Source: an uncultured Lachnospiraceae bacterium
Lineage (GTDB): Bacteria > Bacillota > Clostridia > Lachnospirales > Lachnospiraceae
Assembly: GCA_910579935.1 (NCBI GenBank)
Contig: CAJTVQ010000011.1
Coordinates: forward strand, 33,549 to 97,548
DNA length: 64,000 nt
Direction: 5' to 3'
Shown: piece after piece, positions 37,002 to 46,101 of the stretch
Layout of the letters: the number at the start of each line of letters is the position of its first letter
How positions within the stretch are numbered: position 1 is the first letter of the stretch
Notes under the pieces: model-generated
What the model saw: the letters and a program-made list of their open reading frames with translations, nothing else
What the model was told of the DNA's origin: nothing
Database searches by the model: none
Program-made: the position numbers and the translations under genes

Positions 37002-38096
37002 TCATCCATTTGCATCCGCATTTTCTATGGCACCCTCTACTACCCTGAATACCTTATCTATTTCAAACCTGTTGTTGACAAATTCATCCAAACCTGTACA
37101 GGTAATAATTGTCTGTATATCTCCTATGGTATTTAACAAAAACTGCTGTCTGCTGCTGTCCAGTTCCGACAACACGTCATCCAGTAAAAGAACCGGCGTA
37201 TCTTTTGCCACCTTTTTCACTAATTCTATTTCCGATAATTTCAAAGATAAAGCTGCCGTTCTCTGCTGCCCCTGGGAACCAAACTTACGTATATCTATAT
37301 CTCCCACCATGAAACTAAAGTCATCCCTGTGAGGACCTACGCAAGTCTGCTTTAACTTGATATCTTTTTCCTGACTTGCCTTCATGGAATGTTCAAATTT
37401 TTCTATTTCCACGTCCGGCTCATATTTTATTACCAATTCTTCTTTACCGCCCGAAAGATTTTTATGTATTCCGTAAATAATTTCATTCAACTGTTCTATG
37501 AAAATACGGCGTCTTTCTATAATCTTGCTTCCGAAAGAAACCAGCTGGGAATCCCATATATTTAAAGTATCCTTAAGCTGTGGATTAAAGTATATATCTT
37601 TCAACAGTTTGTTTCTCTGATTCACTATTTTATTGTAATGATTAAGATTATAGAGATAAAAATTATCCAGCTGGCAAAGTTCCATATCAACAAATCTTCT
37701 TCTTTCAGCAGGACCATTCTTAATAATGCCTAAATCCTCCGGAGAAAAAAAGACAACCTTCAACAAGCCTAAAAGGTCTGCCGCTTTTTTCAATTTCTGT
37801 CCATCCACAGCAATACCTTTCGACTTATTTTTTCGAAGATGCATATCCACCTTATATTCAATTCCTTCTTTTTCAAGGTAAGTCCTTATATGGGCTTCCT
37901 CCGCATGGAAATTAACAATATCTTTGTCTTTGCTTCCCTTGTGGGATTTCGTGGTAGCAGACAGATAAATTGCTTCTAGTACATTTGTTTTTCCCTGCGC
38001 ATTATCTCCATATAAGATATTCGTTCCTTCACTGAATTTCAGATCCAGTAAATCATAATTTCTGAAATTCATAAGCTCCAAAGATTTTATGATCAT
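37002..38096 (-). CDS. recF: DNA replication and repair protein RecF
   Basis: 364-residue SMC-like ATPase that loads recombinase at gaps. Walker A GDNAQGKT is at residues 30-37, the signature FGSQGQQRTAALSLKLSE lies near 275-290 and Walker B VLLLDDVLSELD near 310. Its position between yaaA and gyrB is the usual order near Firmicutes origins. Confidence 0.97.
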   Translation of the reverse strand: MIIKSLELMNFRNYDLLDLKFSEGTNILYGDNAQGKTNVLEAIYLSATTKSHKGSKDKDIVNFHAEEAHIRTYLEKEGIEYKVDMHLRKNKSKGIAVDGQKLKKAADLLGLLKVVFFSPEDLGIIKNGPAERRRFVDMELCQLDNFYLYNLNHYNKIVNQRNKLLKDIYFNPQLKDTLNIWDSQLVSFGSKIIERRRIFIEQLNEIIYGIHKNLSGGKEELVIKYEPDVEIEKFEHSMKASQEKDIKLKQTCVGPHRDDFSFMVGDIDIRKFGSQGQQRTAALSLKLSEIELVKKVAKDTPVLLLDDVLSELDSSRQQFLLNTIGDIQTIITCTGLDEFVNNRFEIDKVFRVVEGAIENADANG

Positions 38097-38120
38097 TTTT
38101 ACACCCGTTTTTTATAAAAT

Positions 38121-38342
38121 TCATATGGAGCTGCCGGCTTTTACCTTAAACTTACTGCCGTCGTATTCTACGATATCTCCATCATGCAATTTTTTTCCCC
38201 TTTGGAATTCCGTTTCTCCGTTTACCTTTACAAAGCCGTCTTTAATCCTGTCTTTTGCTTCCAGTCCGGATTCCACAAGACCGGCAAGTTTCAGCGCCTG
38301 ACCAAGTTTTATATACTCATCTTTTATGTTTATTATTTCCAT
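38121..38342 (-). CDS. yaaA: S4 domain RNA-binding protein YaaA
   Basis: 73 residues forming one S4 RNA-binding domain (YIKLGQALKLAGLVESGLEA, then FVKVNGETEFQRGKKL). It is conserved between dnaN and recF in Firmicutes and probably acts on ribosomal RNA, but its exact role is unproven. Start 38342 has AGAAGGAT upstream, 7 bp before the ATG. An earlier in-frame start has none. Confidence 0.92.
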   Translation of the reverse strand: MEIINIKDEYIKLGQALKLAGLVESGLEAKDRIKDGFVKVNGETEFQRGKKLHDGDIVEYDGSKFKVKAGSSI

Positions 38343-38377
38343 AATTATCCTTCTATAAACCAATTATCATCAAACTT

Positions 38378-39487
38378 TTAATCTACTGTTGTAAAATTCA
38401 CCGGCAAAATAAGATAAATATAATTTTCCCCGGCATCCCTTATGAAGCAGGGAGCCTTCGGATTTACAAGATAAATATCCACTTCTTCATCATCAATAAC
38501 TCTTAAGGCATCGATAAAAAATTTGGGATTAAAGCCGATCATAATATCCTTTCCCTTTTTTTCTATATCAATTTCCTCATTCATACTTCCGACCGTGGAA
38601 TTAATCTTAAGTTCCATCATGCCATCGGTGATATTTATGATAATAGGCTTCTTATCGCCTTCCTTAACAAGTAAAGTTGCCCTGTCAATACAGTTTAACA
38701 ATTCTTTTTTGTTAATCCTTACCTTTGTTTCATAATCACTGGAAAGCATCTGGTCTATTTTGAAATAGTCTCCCTCAATCAGACGGGATACTACCACGGT
38801 ATTATCAAACTCAAAAACAATATGTTTGTCCGTAAAGAAAATATGCACATCTTTATCCGTATCACCGGATAAAATCTTGCTTATTTCATTTAAAGTCTTT
38901 CCGGGCACTACTACTTTCTTCGGCATATAAAAATTCTTGAGCCTTATTTTACGGATGGATATCCTATGCCCGTCCAAAGAAACTACCTTCAGGATATCTT
39001 CATTGATTTCGAACAATTCACCTGTCATAAGCTTGTTATTATCATTATCCGAAATAGAAAAAATGGTCTGTCTTACTACTTCTTTCAAAGTAAACTGAGA
39101 CACAATAATGGAATCTATTTTCTCAATGGAGGGAAGATAAGAGAAATCCTCTCCTGATTTACCGATAATATTAAATTTTGATTTTTCACAGGTAATGGTA
39201 GTTTTCAGAGAATCATCCGTCACGATTGTAATTTCACTGTCAGGAAGTTTTCTTACGATTTCCAAAAATATCCTGGCATCCAACGCTATGATGCCTTTTT
39301 CTACAATATTTCCTTCGATAATTGTCTCTATACCCAGTTCCATATCGTTTGCCATCAATTTAATATCCGTATCTCTTGCATCAATCAGGACACATTCGAG
39401 AATAGACATAGTAGTCTTGTTAGGTACAGCTTTTGATACTGTCTGAACACCATTTAATAAATCTGATTTAGAACATACTAACTTCAT
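38378..39487 (-). CDS. dnaN: DNA polymerase III sliding clamp, beta subunit
   Basis: 369 residues, three clamp domains. MKLVCSKSDLLNGVQTVSKA at the start, LFEINEDILKVVSLDGHRIS in the middle and the C-terminal peptide-binding part INFNPKF-like GFNPKFFIDALRVI through PCFIRDAGENYIYLILPV are typical. Start 39487 is used because AAGGAG is 8 bp upstream. An ATG two codons earlier would be only 2 bp from it. Gene order dnaA-dnaN is canonical. Confidence 0.97.
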   Translation of the reverse strand: MKLVCSKSDLLNGVQTVSKAVPNKTTMSILECVLIDARDTDIKLMANDMELGIETIIEGNIVEKGIIALDARIFLEIVRKLPDSEITIVTDDSLKTTITCEKSKFNIIGKSGEDFSYLPSIEKIDSIIVSQFTLKEVVRQTIFSISDNDNNKLMTGELFEINEDILKVVSLDGHRISIRKIRLKNFYMPKKVVVPGKTLNEISKILSGDTDKDVHIFFTDKHIVFEFDNTVVVSRLIEGDYFKIDQMLSSDYETKVRINKKELLNCIDRATLLVKEGDKKPIIINITDGMMELKINSTVGSMNEEIDIEKKGKDIMIGFNPKFFIDALRVIDDEEVDIYLVNPKAPCFIRDAGENYIYLILPVNFTTVD

Positions 39488-39596
39488 GTGCATAACTCCT
39501 TTTAAATTAAAAAGAAAAATTCTGTTTTCGGGCTGCTTGCAAAAACATTTTTATATAAAAAGAATTTATTAATATACTTAATAAGGGTTGTTGATT

Positions 39597-39805
39597 TGTG
39601 TATAACTCTTTCTATTATACTATTTTTCAGGGAAAAAGGAAATCATAATCTATGTGAAAAACTAAATATAACTTTAATTTTTAAGTCTTTTTATTCACAT
39701 ATATTTTATTACGATTTTATATAACCAAAATTAAAAATATTATATAGGTAAAGTTATCAACATCCAAAAGAAACTTATTTACAGTTTACCCACATGGTAT
39801 CAACA
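39597..39805. other. DnaA-box cluster in the dnaA-dnaN intergenic region
   Basis: The 344-bp gap between dnaN and dnaA is very AT-rich. DnaA-box-like 9-mers are seen at 39597-39605 (TGTGTATAA), 39754-39762 (TTATCAACA), 39786-39794 (TTACCCACA) and 39797-39805 (GTATCAACA). The first and second differ from TTATCCACA by one base on the appropriate strand, the third by one and the fourth by two. With the cluster upstream of dnaA this suggests a two-part oriC as in Bacillus. Confidence 0.65.
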
Positions 39806-39831
39806 TTGGAAAGTTTAAAAATTTCAATATT

Positions 39832-41193
39832 TTAGGAAGGACTTATTTTTTTGCGTATAATTTCCACTTTATTGCGTAAATCTTCGTTATTTTCCAGTTC
39901 TTCCGTAATTTTGTTAACACCGTGAATAATGGTAGTGTGGTCTTTTTTGCCGAGTATTCTTCCTATATTCTGATAGGATGTATCTGTCATGGAACGGCAG
40001 AGATACATGACTACCTGTCTTGCTTCTACAAATTCAGAGTTTCTTTTTTTAGAAGTTATATCTTCCGGATTAACGCCAAAATGTTCTGCTACTACATTTA
40101 TAATGAGAGAAGGGTTTACTTCTTTGGGCTTGTCCGGATATATAATATCTTTAAGCGCTTCCTGTGCCATTTCAAGATTAATTTCTACATTGTTCAATTT
40201 TGAGAATGCAATGATCTTATTAAAAGCCCCTTCCAGTTCCCTGATATTGGACTTTATATTGGTAGCTACATAGGTAAATACTTCATCATCAATTTTTTTA
40301 CTGAAATTTTCCGCATTTTTCTGAAGAATTGCCATTCTTGTCTCATAATCAGGAGGCTGTATGTCAGCAATAAGCCCCCATTCAAATCTGGAACGGAATC
40401 TTTCCTCTAATGTTTCCATTTCTTTTGGAGGTTTATCGGAGGAAATGATAATCTGTTTTTCCGCTGCATGAAGTACATTAAAAGTATGGAAAAATTCTTC
40501 CTGTGTACTTTCTTTTCCGATGATGAACTGGATATCATCAATGAGAAGCACATCTACTGTCCGGTACTTTTCCCTGAGTTTTGTCATATCTGCAGCATTA
40601 CCGCTTCGTATGGAATTGATAACTTCATTGGTGAACTGCTCAGAGGTAACATAAAGAACTTTCATGTTATGGTTCTGTTTTAAAATAAAGTGTCCGATGG
40701 AATGCATCAGGTGGGTTTTTCCAAGGCCTGCTCCTCCATATATATAGAGGGGATTGTATGTATCACCCGGAGATTCTGCTACTGCAAGGGACGCAGAGTG
40801 GGCAAATTTATTATTGCTGCCTACCACAAAAGTATCAAAACGGTATTTTGGATTCAGGTTTGCTTTTTCATAATTGATATTATAATAAGGCTTTAACTCC
40901 ATGGAATCTTCATTTGTTCTGTTTTTTTCGATATCTTTTTCCAATATGAAAGATATATCATAATCATGCTCCATCATTTCCGAAATAGTTACCTGAAAAT
41001 AACTTTTATATTTATTGGTAATATAACTCAATGCATGAGCCTGGTCGGATGGTATAATGATTGTGATGACATCGTTTTCCGAACTATAAAAATTGAGATT
41101 GGAAATCCATGTATTATAGGATATGTTGGAAAGGTCATATTCTTTTTTTATGGTCTGTTTGATAAGTTCCCAGTTTTCTTGAATAAAATCCAT
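39832..41193 (-). CDS. dnaA: Chromosomal replication initiator protein DnaA
   Basis: 453 residues. Domain I begins MDFIQENWELIKQTIKKEY. The AAA+ domain has Walker A YGGAGLGKTHLM and Walker B VLLIDDIQFI. The DNA-binding helix-turn-helix at the C-terminus has VMYLCRSMTDTSYQNIGRI and KKDHTTIIHGVNKI, the DnaA signature. Start 41193 is supported by GGAGG 6 bp upstream. The longer frame to 41265 adds 24 residues outside the family pattern. It lies between two DnaA-box clusters, so it is probably autoregulated. Confidence 0.98.
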   Translation of the reverse strand: MDFIQENWELIKQTIKKEYDLSNISYNTWISNLNFYSSENDVITIIIPSDQAHALSYITNKYKSYFQVTISEMMEHDYDISFILEKDIEKNRTNEDSMELKPYYNINYEKANLNPKYRFDTFVVGSNNKFAHSASLAVAESPGDTYNPLYIYGGAGLGKTHLMHSIGHFILKQNHNMKVLYVTSEQFTNEVINSIRSGNAADMTKLREKYRTVDVLLIDDIQFIIGKESTQEEFFHTFNVLHAAEKQIIISSDKPPKEMETLEERFRSRFEWGLIADIQPPDYETRMAILQKNAENFSKKIDDEVFTYVATNIKSNIRELEGAFNKIIAFSKLNNVEINLEMAQEALKDIIYPDKPKEVNPSLIINVVAEHFGVNPEDITSKKRNSEFVEARQVVMYLCRSMTDTSYQNIGRILGKKDHTTIIHGVNKITEELENNEDLRNKVEIIRKKISPS

Positions 41194-41331
41194 GAAAATT
41201 CCTCCGATTTCATAATGCGGCAGTTTTACATTCCATAATTTATATGAGATTTTATATAAATGCAAAAATACCGCATTTATATATTAATATAAATGAAATG
41301 AAATTTCAAATGCTTAATTTTTAAAAGAAAG

Positions 41332-41566
41332 TTATACACATAATGTGGATAAAATAGTGAATAAAAGGATGGTTCCTATTGATTTGCATTAGGAACTGTG
41401 TATAACCATGATATTTATTATGAACACTTTAAAGTATGGATAAAAAGGAATTATAAAGAGTTATCCATATTATTTTCACATGTTATAAAGAAGTTTTCCA
41501 CAATTTATACACATTATGTGGATAAATTTGCTGCAGATATAAATTAATGATCAGGTATGTGGATAA
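41332..41566. other. oriC: Chromosomal origin of replication (oriC), DnaA-box cluster
   Basis: Between dnaA and rpmH. DnaA boxes on the plus strand: 41332-41340 TTATACACA, 41461-41469 TTATCCATA, 41494-41502 TTTTCCACA, 41505-41513 TTATACACA. On the minus strand (read as reverse complements): 41344-41352 TTATCCACA, 41397-41405 TTATACACA, 41435-41443 TTATCCATA, 41517-41525 TTATCCACA, 41558-41566 TTATCCACA. Two sets are head-to-head pairs (41332/41344 and 41505/41517) with identical 12-bp spacing. Transcription on both arms diverges from here. The flanking AT-rich DNA could be the unwinding element. Confidence 0.9.
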
Positions 41567-41681
41567 ATCTTTTGGTATCTATATTTTGTGGTAATAAAAG
41601 AAATTCAGTAACTAAATATGGTATTGAAAAAAAAATCGGCAATTTTCATGATTTTTTCGGCATTTTTTGGGCGATTTTTAC

Positions 41682-41710
41682 TTGACGTGAATGGCAATTT
41701 CCATTATAAT
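41682..41710 (+). promoter_or_regulatory. Promoter of rpmH
   Basis: TTGACG (41682-41687) and TATAAT (41705-41710), 17 bp apart, about 107 bp before rpmH. This is a near-consensus sigma-A promoter, as expected for a ribosomal protein gene. Confidence 0.85.
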
Positions 41711-41816
41711 CGTAATGATATTTTCTAACACAGATTGTTTTTTTAAAATAAAATGTTTGCCTTTTAAATAGTATCATAATATGATTGGAAAGGTTTCAAA
41801 AGGAGGTGTACCGATT

Positions 41817-41951
41817 ATGAAAATGACATTTCAGCCGAAGAACAGACAGAGAAAGAAAGTTCATGGTTTCAGGAAGAGAATGAGTACTCCGGGAGGAAGA
41901 AAGGTTCTGGCAGCCAGAAGAGCAAAGGGAAGAAAGAGATTATCAGCATAG
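41817..41951 (+). CDS. rpmH: 50S ribosomal protein L34
   Basis: 44 residues, MKMTFQPKNRQRKKVHGF to AAKGRKRLSA-like end (RRAKGRKRLSA), the highly basic conserved L34 of the large subunit. AAAAGGAGG precedes the ATG by 9 bp. It is the first gene right of oriC on the plus strand, as in most bacteria. A hairpin begins at its stop codon. Confidence 0.98.
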   Translation: MKMTFQPKNRQRKKVHGFRKRMSTPGGRKVLAARRAKGRKRLSA

Positions 41952-41976
41952 GTCACAGTTACTGTGACCTTTTTTC
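41951..41976 (+). terminator. Terminator/attenuator between rpmH and rnpA
   Basis: GGTCACAG and CTGTGACC form an 8-bp stem with a 3-base loop, followed by six T. It would cut most transcripts after rpmH and leave a fraction for rnpA and the downstream genes, which fits the large excess of L34 over RNase P protein needed by the cell. Confidence 0.8.
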
Positions 41977-42017
41977 TCTTGCGGGGATAACCTGCGAAAG
42001 GAGCATGTTCATTTTAT

Positions 42018-42365
42018 ATGAATTTCTCAGATTCTTTGAAAAAAAACTACGATTTCAAGAATGTTTATAAAAAAGGAAAGTCTTATGCCAACAGATATCT
42101 GGTAATGTATGTGTTAGAAAATAATACGGATCAGAACAGGCTTGGAATATCGGTTAGTAAAAAAGTAGGAAACAGTGTTGTTCGTCACAGAGTAACAAGA
42201 CTGGTGAGAGAAAGTTACCGGCTGCATGAAAATATATTTAATAGTGGTTTAGATATAGTAGTCGTAGCAAGAAACAATGCGTCGTCGGCTTCTTACGCTG
42301 ATATTGAGAGCGCATTATTACATCTCGGAAAACTTCATCATATATTAAAGATATTTTTTTATTGA
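42018..42365 (+). CDS. rnpA: Ribonuclease P protein component
   Basis: 115 residues. RLGISVSKKVGNSVVRHRVT and RLVRESYR form the conserved RNR motif region that binds the catalytic RNA and pre-tRNA leaders. RNase P removes 5' leaders of tRNAs. It is in the standard rpmH-rnpA-yidD-yidC order, and the stop codon overlaps the following open frame. Confidence 0.96.
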   Translation: MNFSDSLKKNYDFKNVYKKGKSYANRYLVMYVLENNTDQNRLGISVSKKVGNSVVRHRVTRLVRESYRLHENIFNSGLDIVVVARNNASSASYADIESALLHLGKLHHILKIFFY

Positions 42366-42427
42366 AAGTTATTTCTTTTTGGATATGGAATAGAAATGGG
42401 AAGATGGAGTTGGATTTGAAAATGGTT

Positions 42428-42637
42428 ATGAAAAAATTACTTATTTACATGATTAAATTCTATAGAAAGTATATATCTCCTATGAAATCCACAAAATGTC
42501 CTTATTTTCCGACTTGTTCGGAGTATGGATTGGAAGCGGTCAGCAGATACGGCGCTTTGAAAGGCGGATGTATGGCGGCGTGGAGAATTATCAGGTGTAA
42601 TCCTTTTTCAAAGGGAGGATATGATCCTGTTCCGTAG
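42428..42637 (+). CDS. yidD: Membrane protein insertion efficiency factor YidD
   Basis: 69 residues, MKKLLIYMIKFYRKYISP with an amphipathic N-terminal helix, then the family signature CPYFPTCSEYGLEAVSRYG and RCNPFSKGGYDPVP. YidD helps YidC insert inner-membrane proteins. The start is uncertain. The frame is open from 42362 and an ATG at 42422 is also possible. 42428 gives the usual family length. Confidence 0.9.
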   Translation: MKKLLIYMIKFYRKYISPMKSTKCPYFPTCSEYGLEAVSRYGALKGGCMAAWRIIRCNPFSKGGYDPVP

Positions 42638-42675
42638 AATCGAATTTTGTATCTTATTTTTTAGGAGGAAAGAAA

Positions 42676-43974
42676 TTGTCAGGTATAATTTTAACCCAGA
42701 ATCAGACTTTTATTATAGGGCCGGTTGCTCAGATTCTTGGCTATATAATGGAAGGAATCTTTTTCTGTCTGGATAAGATTGGTATTCCAAATATCGGTCT
42801 TGCAATTATTTTATTTACGATCGTAGTGAATCTTCTTATGCTGCCTCTTACCATTAAACAGCAGAAATTTTCAAAACTGTCGGCTAAGATGAATCCGGAA
42901 CTTCAGGCTATTCAGGCAAAATATAAGAACAAAAAAGATAATGAATCCATGATGAAAATGAATGAGGAGACGCAGGCCGTATATGCAAAATACGGAGTTT
43001 CTCCTACCGGAAGCTGTGTACAGCTCATTATACAGATGCCCATTCTTTTTGCTTTGTATCGTGTTATTTATGCAATGCCGGCTTATGTCGGAAAGATTAA
43101 AGAAGCATTTTTACCTTTGGTGGACAAGCTGATCTCGCAGGCTGGAAGCGCTGATTTTATCCAGACTTTTAGGGATGCCGCCATGTTTGCAAAGCAATTT
43201 AGTAATGAAGCTTTTACGGGAGGCAATACACAGTATATACAGAACACATTTATAGATGTGCTGAATCGGGCTTCCACTGCAGAATGGCATAGTATTTCGG
43301 AACAGTTTCCCTCCCTGTCTGCAGATGTGGATGCTACGGTGGCTATTTTAGAGAGATATAATAATTTCCTTGGATTGAATATAGGAAATTCTCCTTCTTA
43401 TATTGTTCACGAAGCCTTGGACAGCGGGACATATCTGATGGTAATAGCAGCTTTGGCAGTTCCGTTATTGTCCGCCCTGACACAATGGATCAATACAAAG
43501 TTAATGCCCCAGGCGGAATCAAACAATAATAATCAGGATAATCCGATGGCTTCTTCCATGAAAACAATGAATATCATGATGCCGGTCATGTCGGCGATAT
43601 TCTGCTATTCTCTTCCTGCAGGTATGGGTTTATACTGGATTGCCGGTTCTGTGGTGAGAAGTATTCAGCAGATTGTTATTAATAAACATATTGATAAAAT
43701 GGATTTGGAAGAAATCATTAAAAAGAATGTTGAGAAAAATAAGAAGAAAATAGAAAAACGGGGTGTTACTGCCAAGATGCTGAATGATTACGCGACGATG
43801 AATACAAAGACACTGGCATCAAAGGCAAATTCTGCTTCTACCATGACACAGGAAGAAAAAGAAGAAGCAATCAGAAAGTCTACGGAATATTACAATAAAA
43901 ATTCAAAACAAGGGAGTATAGCTTCTAAAGCCAATATGGTAAAACAGTATAATGAGAAGAATAATCGGAAATAG
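42676..43974 (+). CDS. yidC: Membrane protein insertase YidC/SpoIIIJ
   Basis: 432 residues. The core YidC2 domain (NIGLAIILFTIVVNLLMLPL, then KYGVSPTGSCVQLIIQMPIL and FALYRVIYAMPAYVGKI) inserts membrane proteins together with Sec or alone. A longer periplasm-side insert and a Lys-rich cytoplasmic tail (about 350-432) that can contact ribosomes are present. The start is TTG at 42676, fixed by AGGAGG 7 bp upstream. No ATG fits. Gram-positive form without the large N-terminal periplasmic domain of E. coli. Confidence 0.94.
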   Translation: MSGIILTQNQTFIIGPVAQILGYIMEGIFFCLDKIGIPNIGLAIILFTIVVNLLMLPLTIKQQKFSKLSAKMNPELQAIQAKYKNKKDNESMMKMNEETQAVYAKYGVSPTGSCVQLIIQMPILFALYRVIYAMPAYVGKIKEAFLPLVDKLISQAGSADFIQTFRDAAMFAKQFSNEAFTGGNTQYIQNTFIDVLNRASTAEWHSISEQFPSLSADVDATVAILERYNNFLGLNIGNSPSYIVHEALDSGTYLMVIAALAVPLLSALTQWINTKLMPQAESNNNNQDNPMASSMKTMNIMMPVMSAIFCYSLPAGMGLYWIAGSVVRSIQQIVINKHIDKMDLEEIIKKNVEKNKKKIEKRGVTAKMLNDYATMNTKTLASKANSASTMTQEEKEEAIRKSTEYYNKNSKQGSIASKANMVKQYNEKNNRK

Positions 43975-43988
43975 AGGGAGGTATAAAA

Positions 43989-44612
43989 ATGGATTATATT
44001 CAGGTATCGGCAAAAACAGTTAATGACGCAATTACTGAGGCTTGTCAAAAGCTGCTTGTGACAAGTGATAAGCTGGAATATGAAGTAATAGAAGAAGGCT
44101 CTTCAGGGTTTCTTGGAATAGGTTCCAAGCCGGCGGTTATTAAGGCAAAAGTTAAAAATACCGTTTCAGATAATGCAAAGCAGTTTTTAAGCGATGTATT
44201 TGATGCCATGAAACTTACAGTAGTGATCGATGTGAAATATGATGAACTTGACAATTCAATGGATATTGATCTAAGCGGGGATGAGATGGGAGTCCTAATC
44301 GGAAAGAGAGGACAAACATTAGATTCATTACAGTATCTGGTATCTTTGGTGGTAAATAAGGAATCGGAAAATTATATACGGGTTAAAGTGGATACAGAAA
44401 ATTACAGGCAGAGAAGAAAAGAAACATTGGAAAATCTTGCTAAGAATATTGCTTATAAGGTTAAGAGAACAAAACGGTCCGTTTCGTTAGAACCGATGAA
44501 TCCTTATGAGAGAAGAATTATCCATTCGGCTCTGCAGAATGACAAATATGTAACTACCCATAGTGAGGGGGATGAACCATTCAGGAGAGTGGTAGTCACA
44601 CTCAAGAGATAA
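43989..44612 (+). CDS. jag: RNA-binding protein Jag/KhpB (SpoIIIJ-associated)
   Basis: 207 residues with three parts: a Jag-N domain (MDYIQVSAKTVNDAITEA, ending GSSGFLGIGSKPA), a KH domain (GVLIGKRGQTLDSLQYLVSL, about residues 95-150) and a C-terminal R3H domain (ERRIIHSALQNDKYVTTHSE). It binds RNA and affects cell envelope growth in Firmicutes. It starts 14 bp after yidC, with GGGAGG upstream, and is followed by a terminator. Confidence 0.95.
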   Translation: MDYIQVSAKTVNDAITEACQKLLVTSDKLEYEVIEEGSSGFLGIGSKPAVIKAKVKNTVSDNAKQFLSDVFDAMKLTVVIDVKYDELDNSMDIDLSGDEMGVLIGKRGQTLDSLQYLVSLVVNKESENYIRVKVDTENYRQRRKETLENLAKNIAYKVKRTKRSVSLEPMNPYERRIIHSALQNDKYVTTHSEGDEPFRRVVVTLKR

Positions 44613-44618
44613 TTTAAG

Positions 44619-44657
44619 AAAAAAGAACTGCCGTATCGTTGCTGCAGTTCTTTTTTA
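44619..44657 (+). terminator. Terminator of the rpmH-jag operon
   Basis: AAGAACTGC (44623-44631) pairs with GCAGTTCTT (44644-44652), with an A-run before and a T-run after. It lies 10 bp beyond the jag stop. Confidence 0.88.
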
Positions 44658-44697
44658 TAAAATGGAGATTTATTGCGTGGAATAGGATGGATGAATT

Positions 44698-46083
44698 ATG
44701 AAGAATACGATAGCTGCTGCCGCTACTGCAATGTCCGAAGCAGGAATCGGAATTGTCAGGGTGAGCGGAGAGGATGCCATAGAGATTGTAAATAAAATTT
44801 TTCAGACAAAATCCGGTAAGAAGAAATTGATTGATTTTGATTCTCATACGATTCATTATGGATTTATAGTAGATGAGGAAAATAAAGTAATTGATGAAGT
44901 CATGGTAAGTTTAATGAAGGCTCCGCATAGCTATACTGCAGAAAATACAGTGGAAATCAACTGTCACGGCGGAGTGCTGGTGGTTAACCGGGTATTGGAA
45001 GCCGTGATTCAAAATGGCGCCCGTTTGGCAGAACCCGGAGAATTTACAAAAAGGGCTTTTTTAAATGGAAGGATTGATTTATCCAAAGCAGAAGCCGTGA
45101 TGGATATCATTCATTCAAAAAATCAATTTGCATTGGAAAGTTCGGTGAAACAGCTTAGAGGCTCTGTTTCAGTCATCATAAAAAAACTGAGAAAAGAATT
45201 GATATATGAAATTGCTTTTATCGAATCAGCCCTGGATGACCCGGAGCATATCAGCTTAGAAGGCTATCCGGAAAACTTGATGGGAAAAACAAAAGAAATT
45301 CTTTTGGAACTTAAAAAACTTCTAGATTATTCGGACAGCGGGAAAATGTTAAAAGAAGGTATCAATACAGTGATCGTTGGAAAGCCCAATGCAGGAAAAT
45401 CTTCTTTATTAAATCTTTTGGTTGGTGAAGACAGGGCAATTGTGACAGATATTGCCGGAACAACAAGGGATGTATTGGAGGAAAGCATTAAACTTCACGG
45501 AATCAGTTTAAATATCATTGACACGGCGGGTATTCGGTCTACGGAAGATACAGTGGAAAAGATTGGTGTGGAAAAGGCAAAAAAATATGCTTTGGATGCG
45601 GATTTAATCATTTATATGGTGGATAGTTCCGTTCCTTTGGATGAGAGTGATTATGAGATCATAGGGATGATTGGGAATAAAAAAGCAATTGTTCTTTTGA
45701 ATAAGACGGATTTGGATACAGTTGTTACAGAAGAAATGCTGGCAAAAATATTTGAAAAAGAAGATATTGTAATTATTAAGACTTCTACAAAAGAGAATAC
45801 GGGAATCGATATATTTGAGGATAAGATAAAAGAAATGTTTTTTAAAGGAGAAATCTCTTTTAATGATGAAGTAGTGATTACAAATATGCGGCATAAAGAA
45901 GCAATTCAACATGCTTATGAAAGTATGCTTCAAGTAAAGAAAAGTCTGGAGGATCATATGCCGGAAGATTTTTATTCGATTGACTTAATGAGCGCCTATG
46001 CTTCTCTTGGTACGATTATCGGAGAGGAAGTGGAAGAGGATTTGGTCAATGAGATATTCTCAAAATTCTGTATGGGTAAATAA
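44698..46083 (+). CDS. mnmE: tRNA uridine-5-carboxymethylaminomethyl(34) synthesis GTPase MnmE
   Basis: 461 residues. MnmE with MnmG modifies the wobble uridine of several tRNAs. The N-terminal domain has GIGIVRVSGEDA and ENTVEINCHGG. A G domain has GKPNAGKSSLLN (about 227-238), GTTRDV, DTAGIR and NKTD. The C-terminal helical domain ends in the conserved FCMGK, whose cysteine is needed for activity. It starts after the jag terminator, followed 18 bp later by mnmG. Confidence 0.97.
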   Translation: MKNTIAAAATAMSEAGIGIVRVSGEDAIEIVNKIFQTKSGKKKLIDFDSHTIHYGFIVDEENKVIDEVMVSLMKAPHSYTAENTVEINCHGGVLVVNRVLEAVIQNGARLAEPGEFTKRAFLNGRIDLSKAEAVMDIIHSKNQFALESSVKQLRGSVSVIIKKLRKELIYEIAFIESALDDPEHISLEGYPENLMGKTKEILLELKKLLDYSDSGKMLKEGINTVIVGKPNAGKSSLLNLLVGEDRAIVTDIAGTTRDVLEESIKLHGISLNIIDTAGIRSTEDTVEKIGVEKAKKYALDADLIIYMVDSSVPLDESDYEIIGMIGNKKAIVLLNKTDLDTVVTEEMLAKIFEKEDIVIIKTSTKENTGIDIFEDKIKEMFFKGEISFNDEVVITNMRHKEAIQHAYESMLQVKKSLEDHMPEDFYSIDLMSAYASLGTIIGEEVEEDLVNEIFSKFCMGK

Positions 46084-46101
46084 ACGGAGGAATATTATAA
46101 A

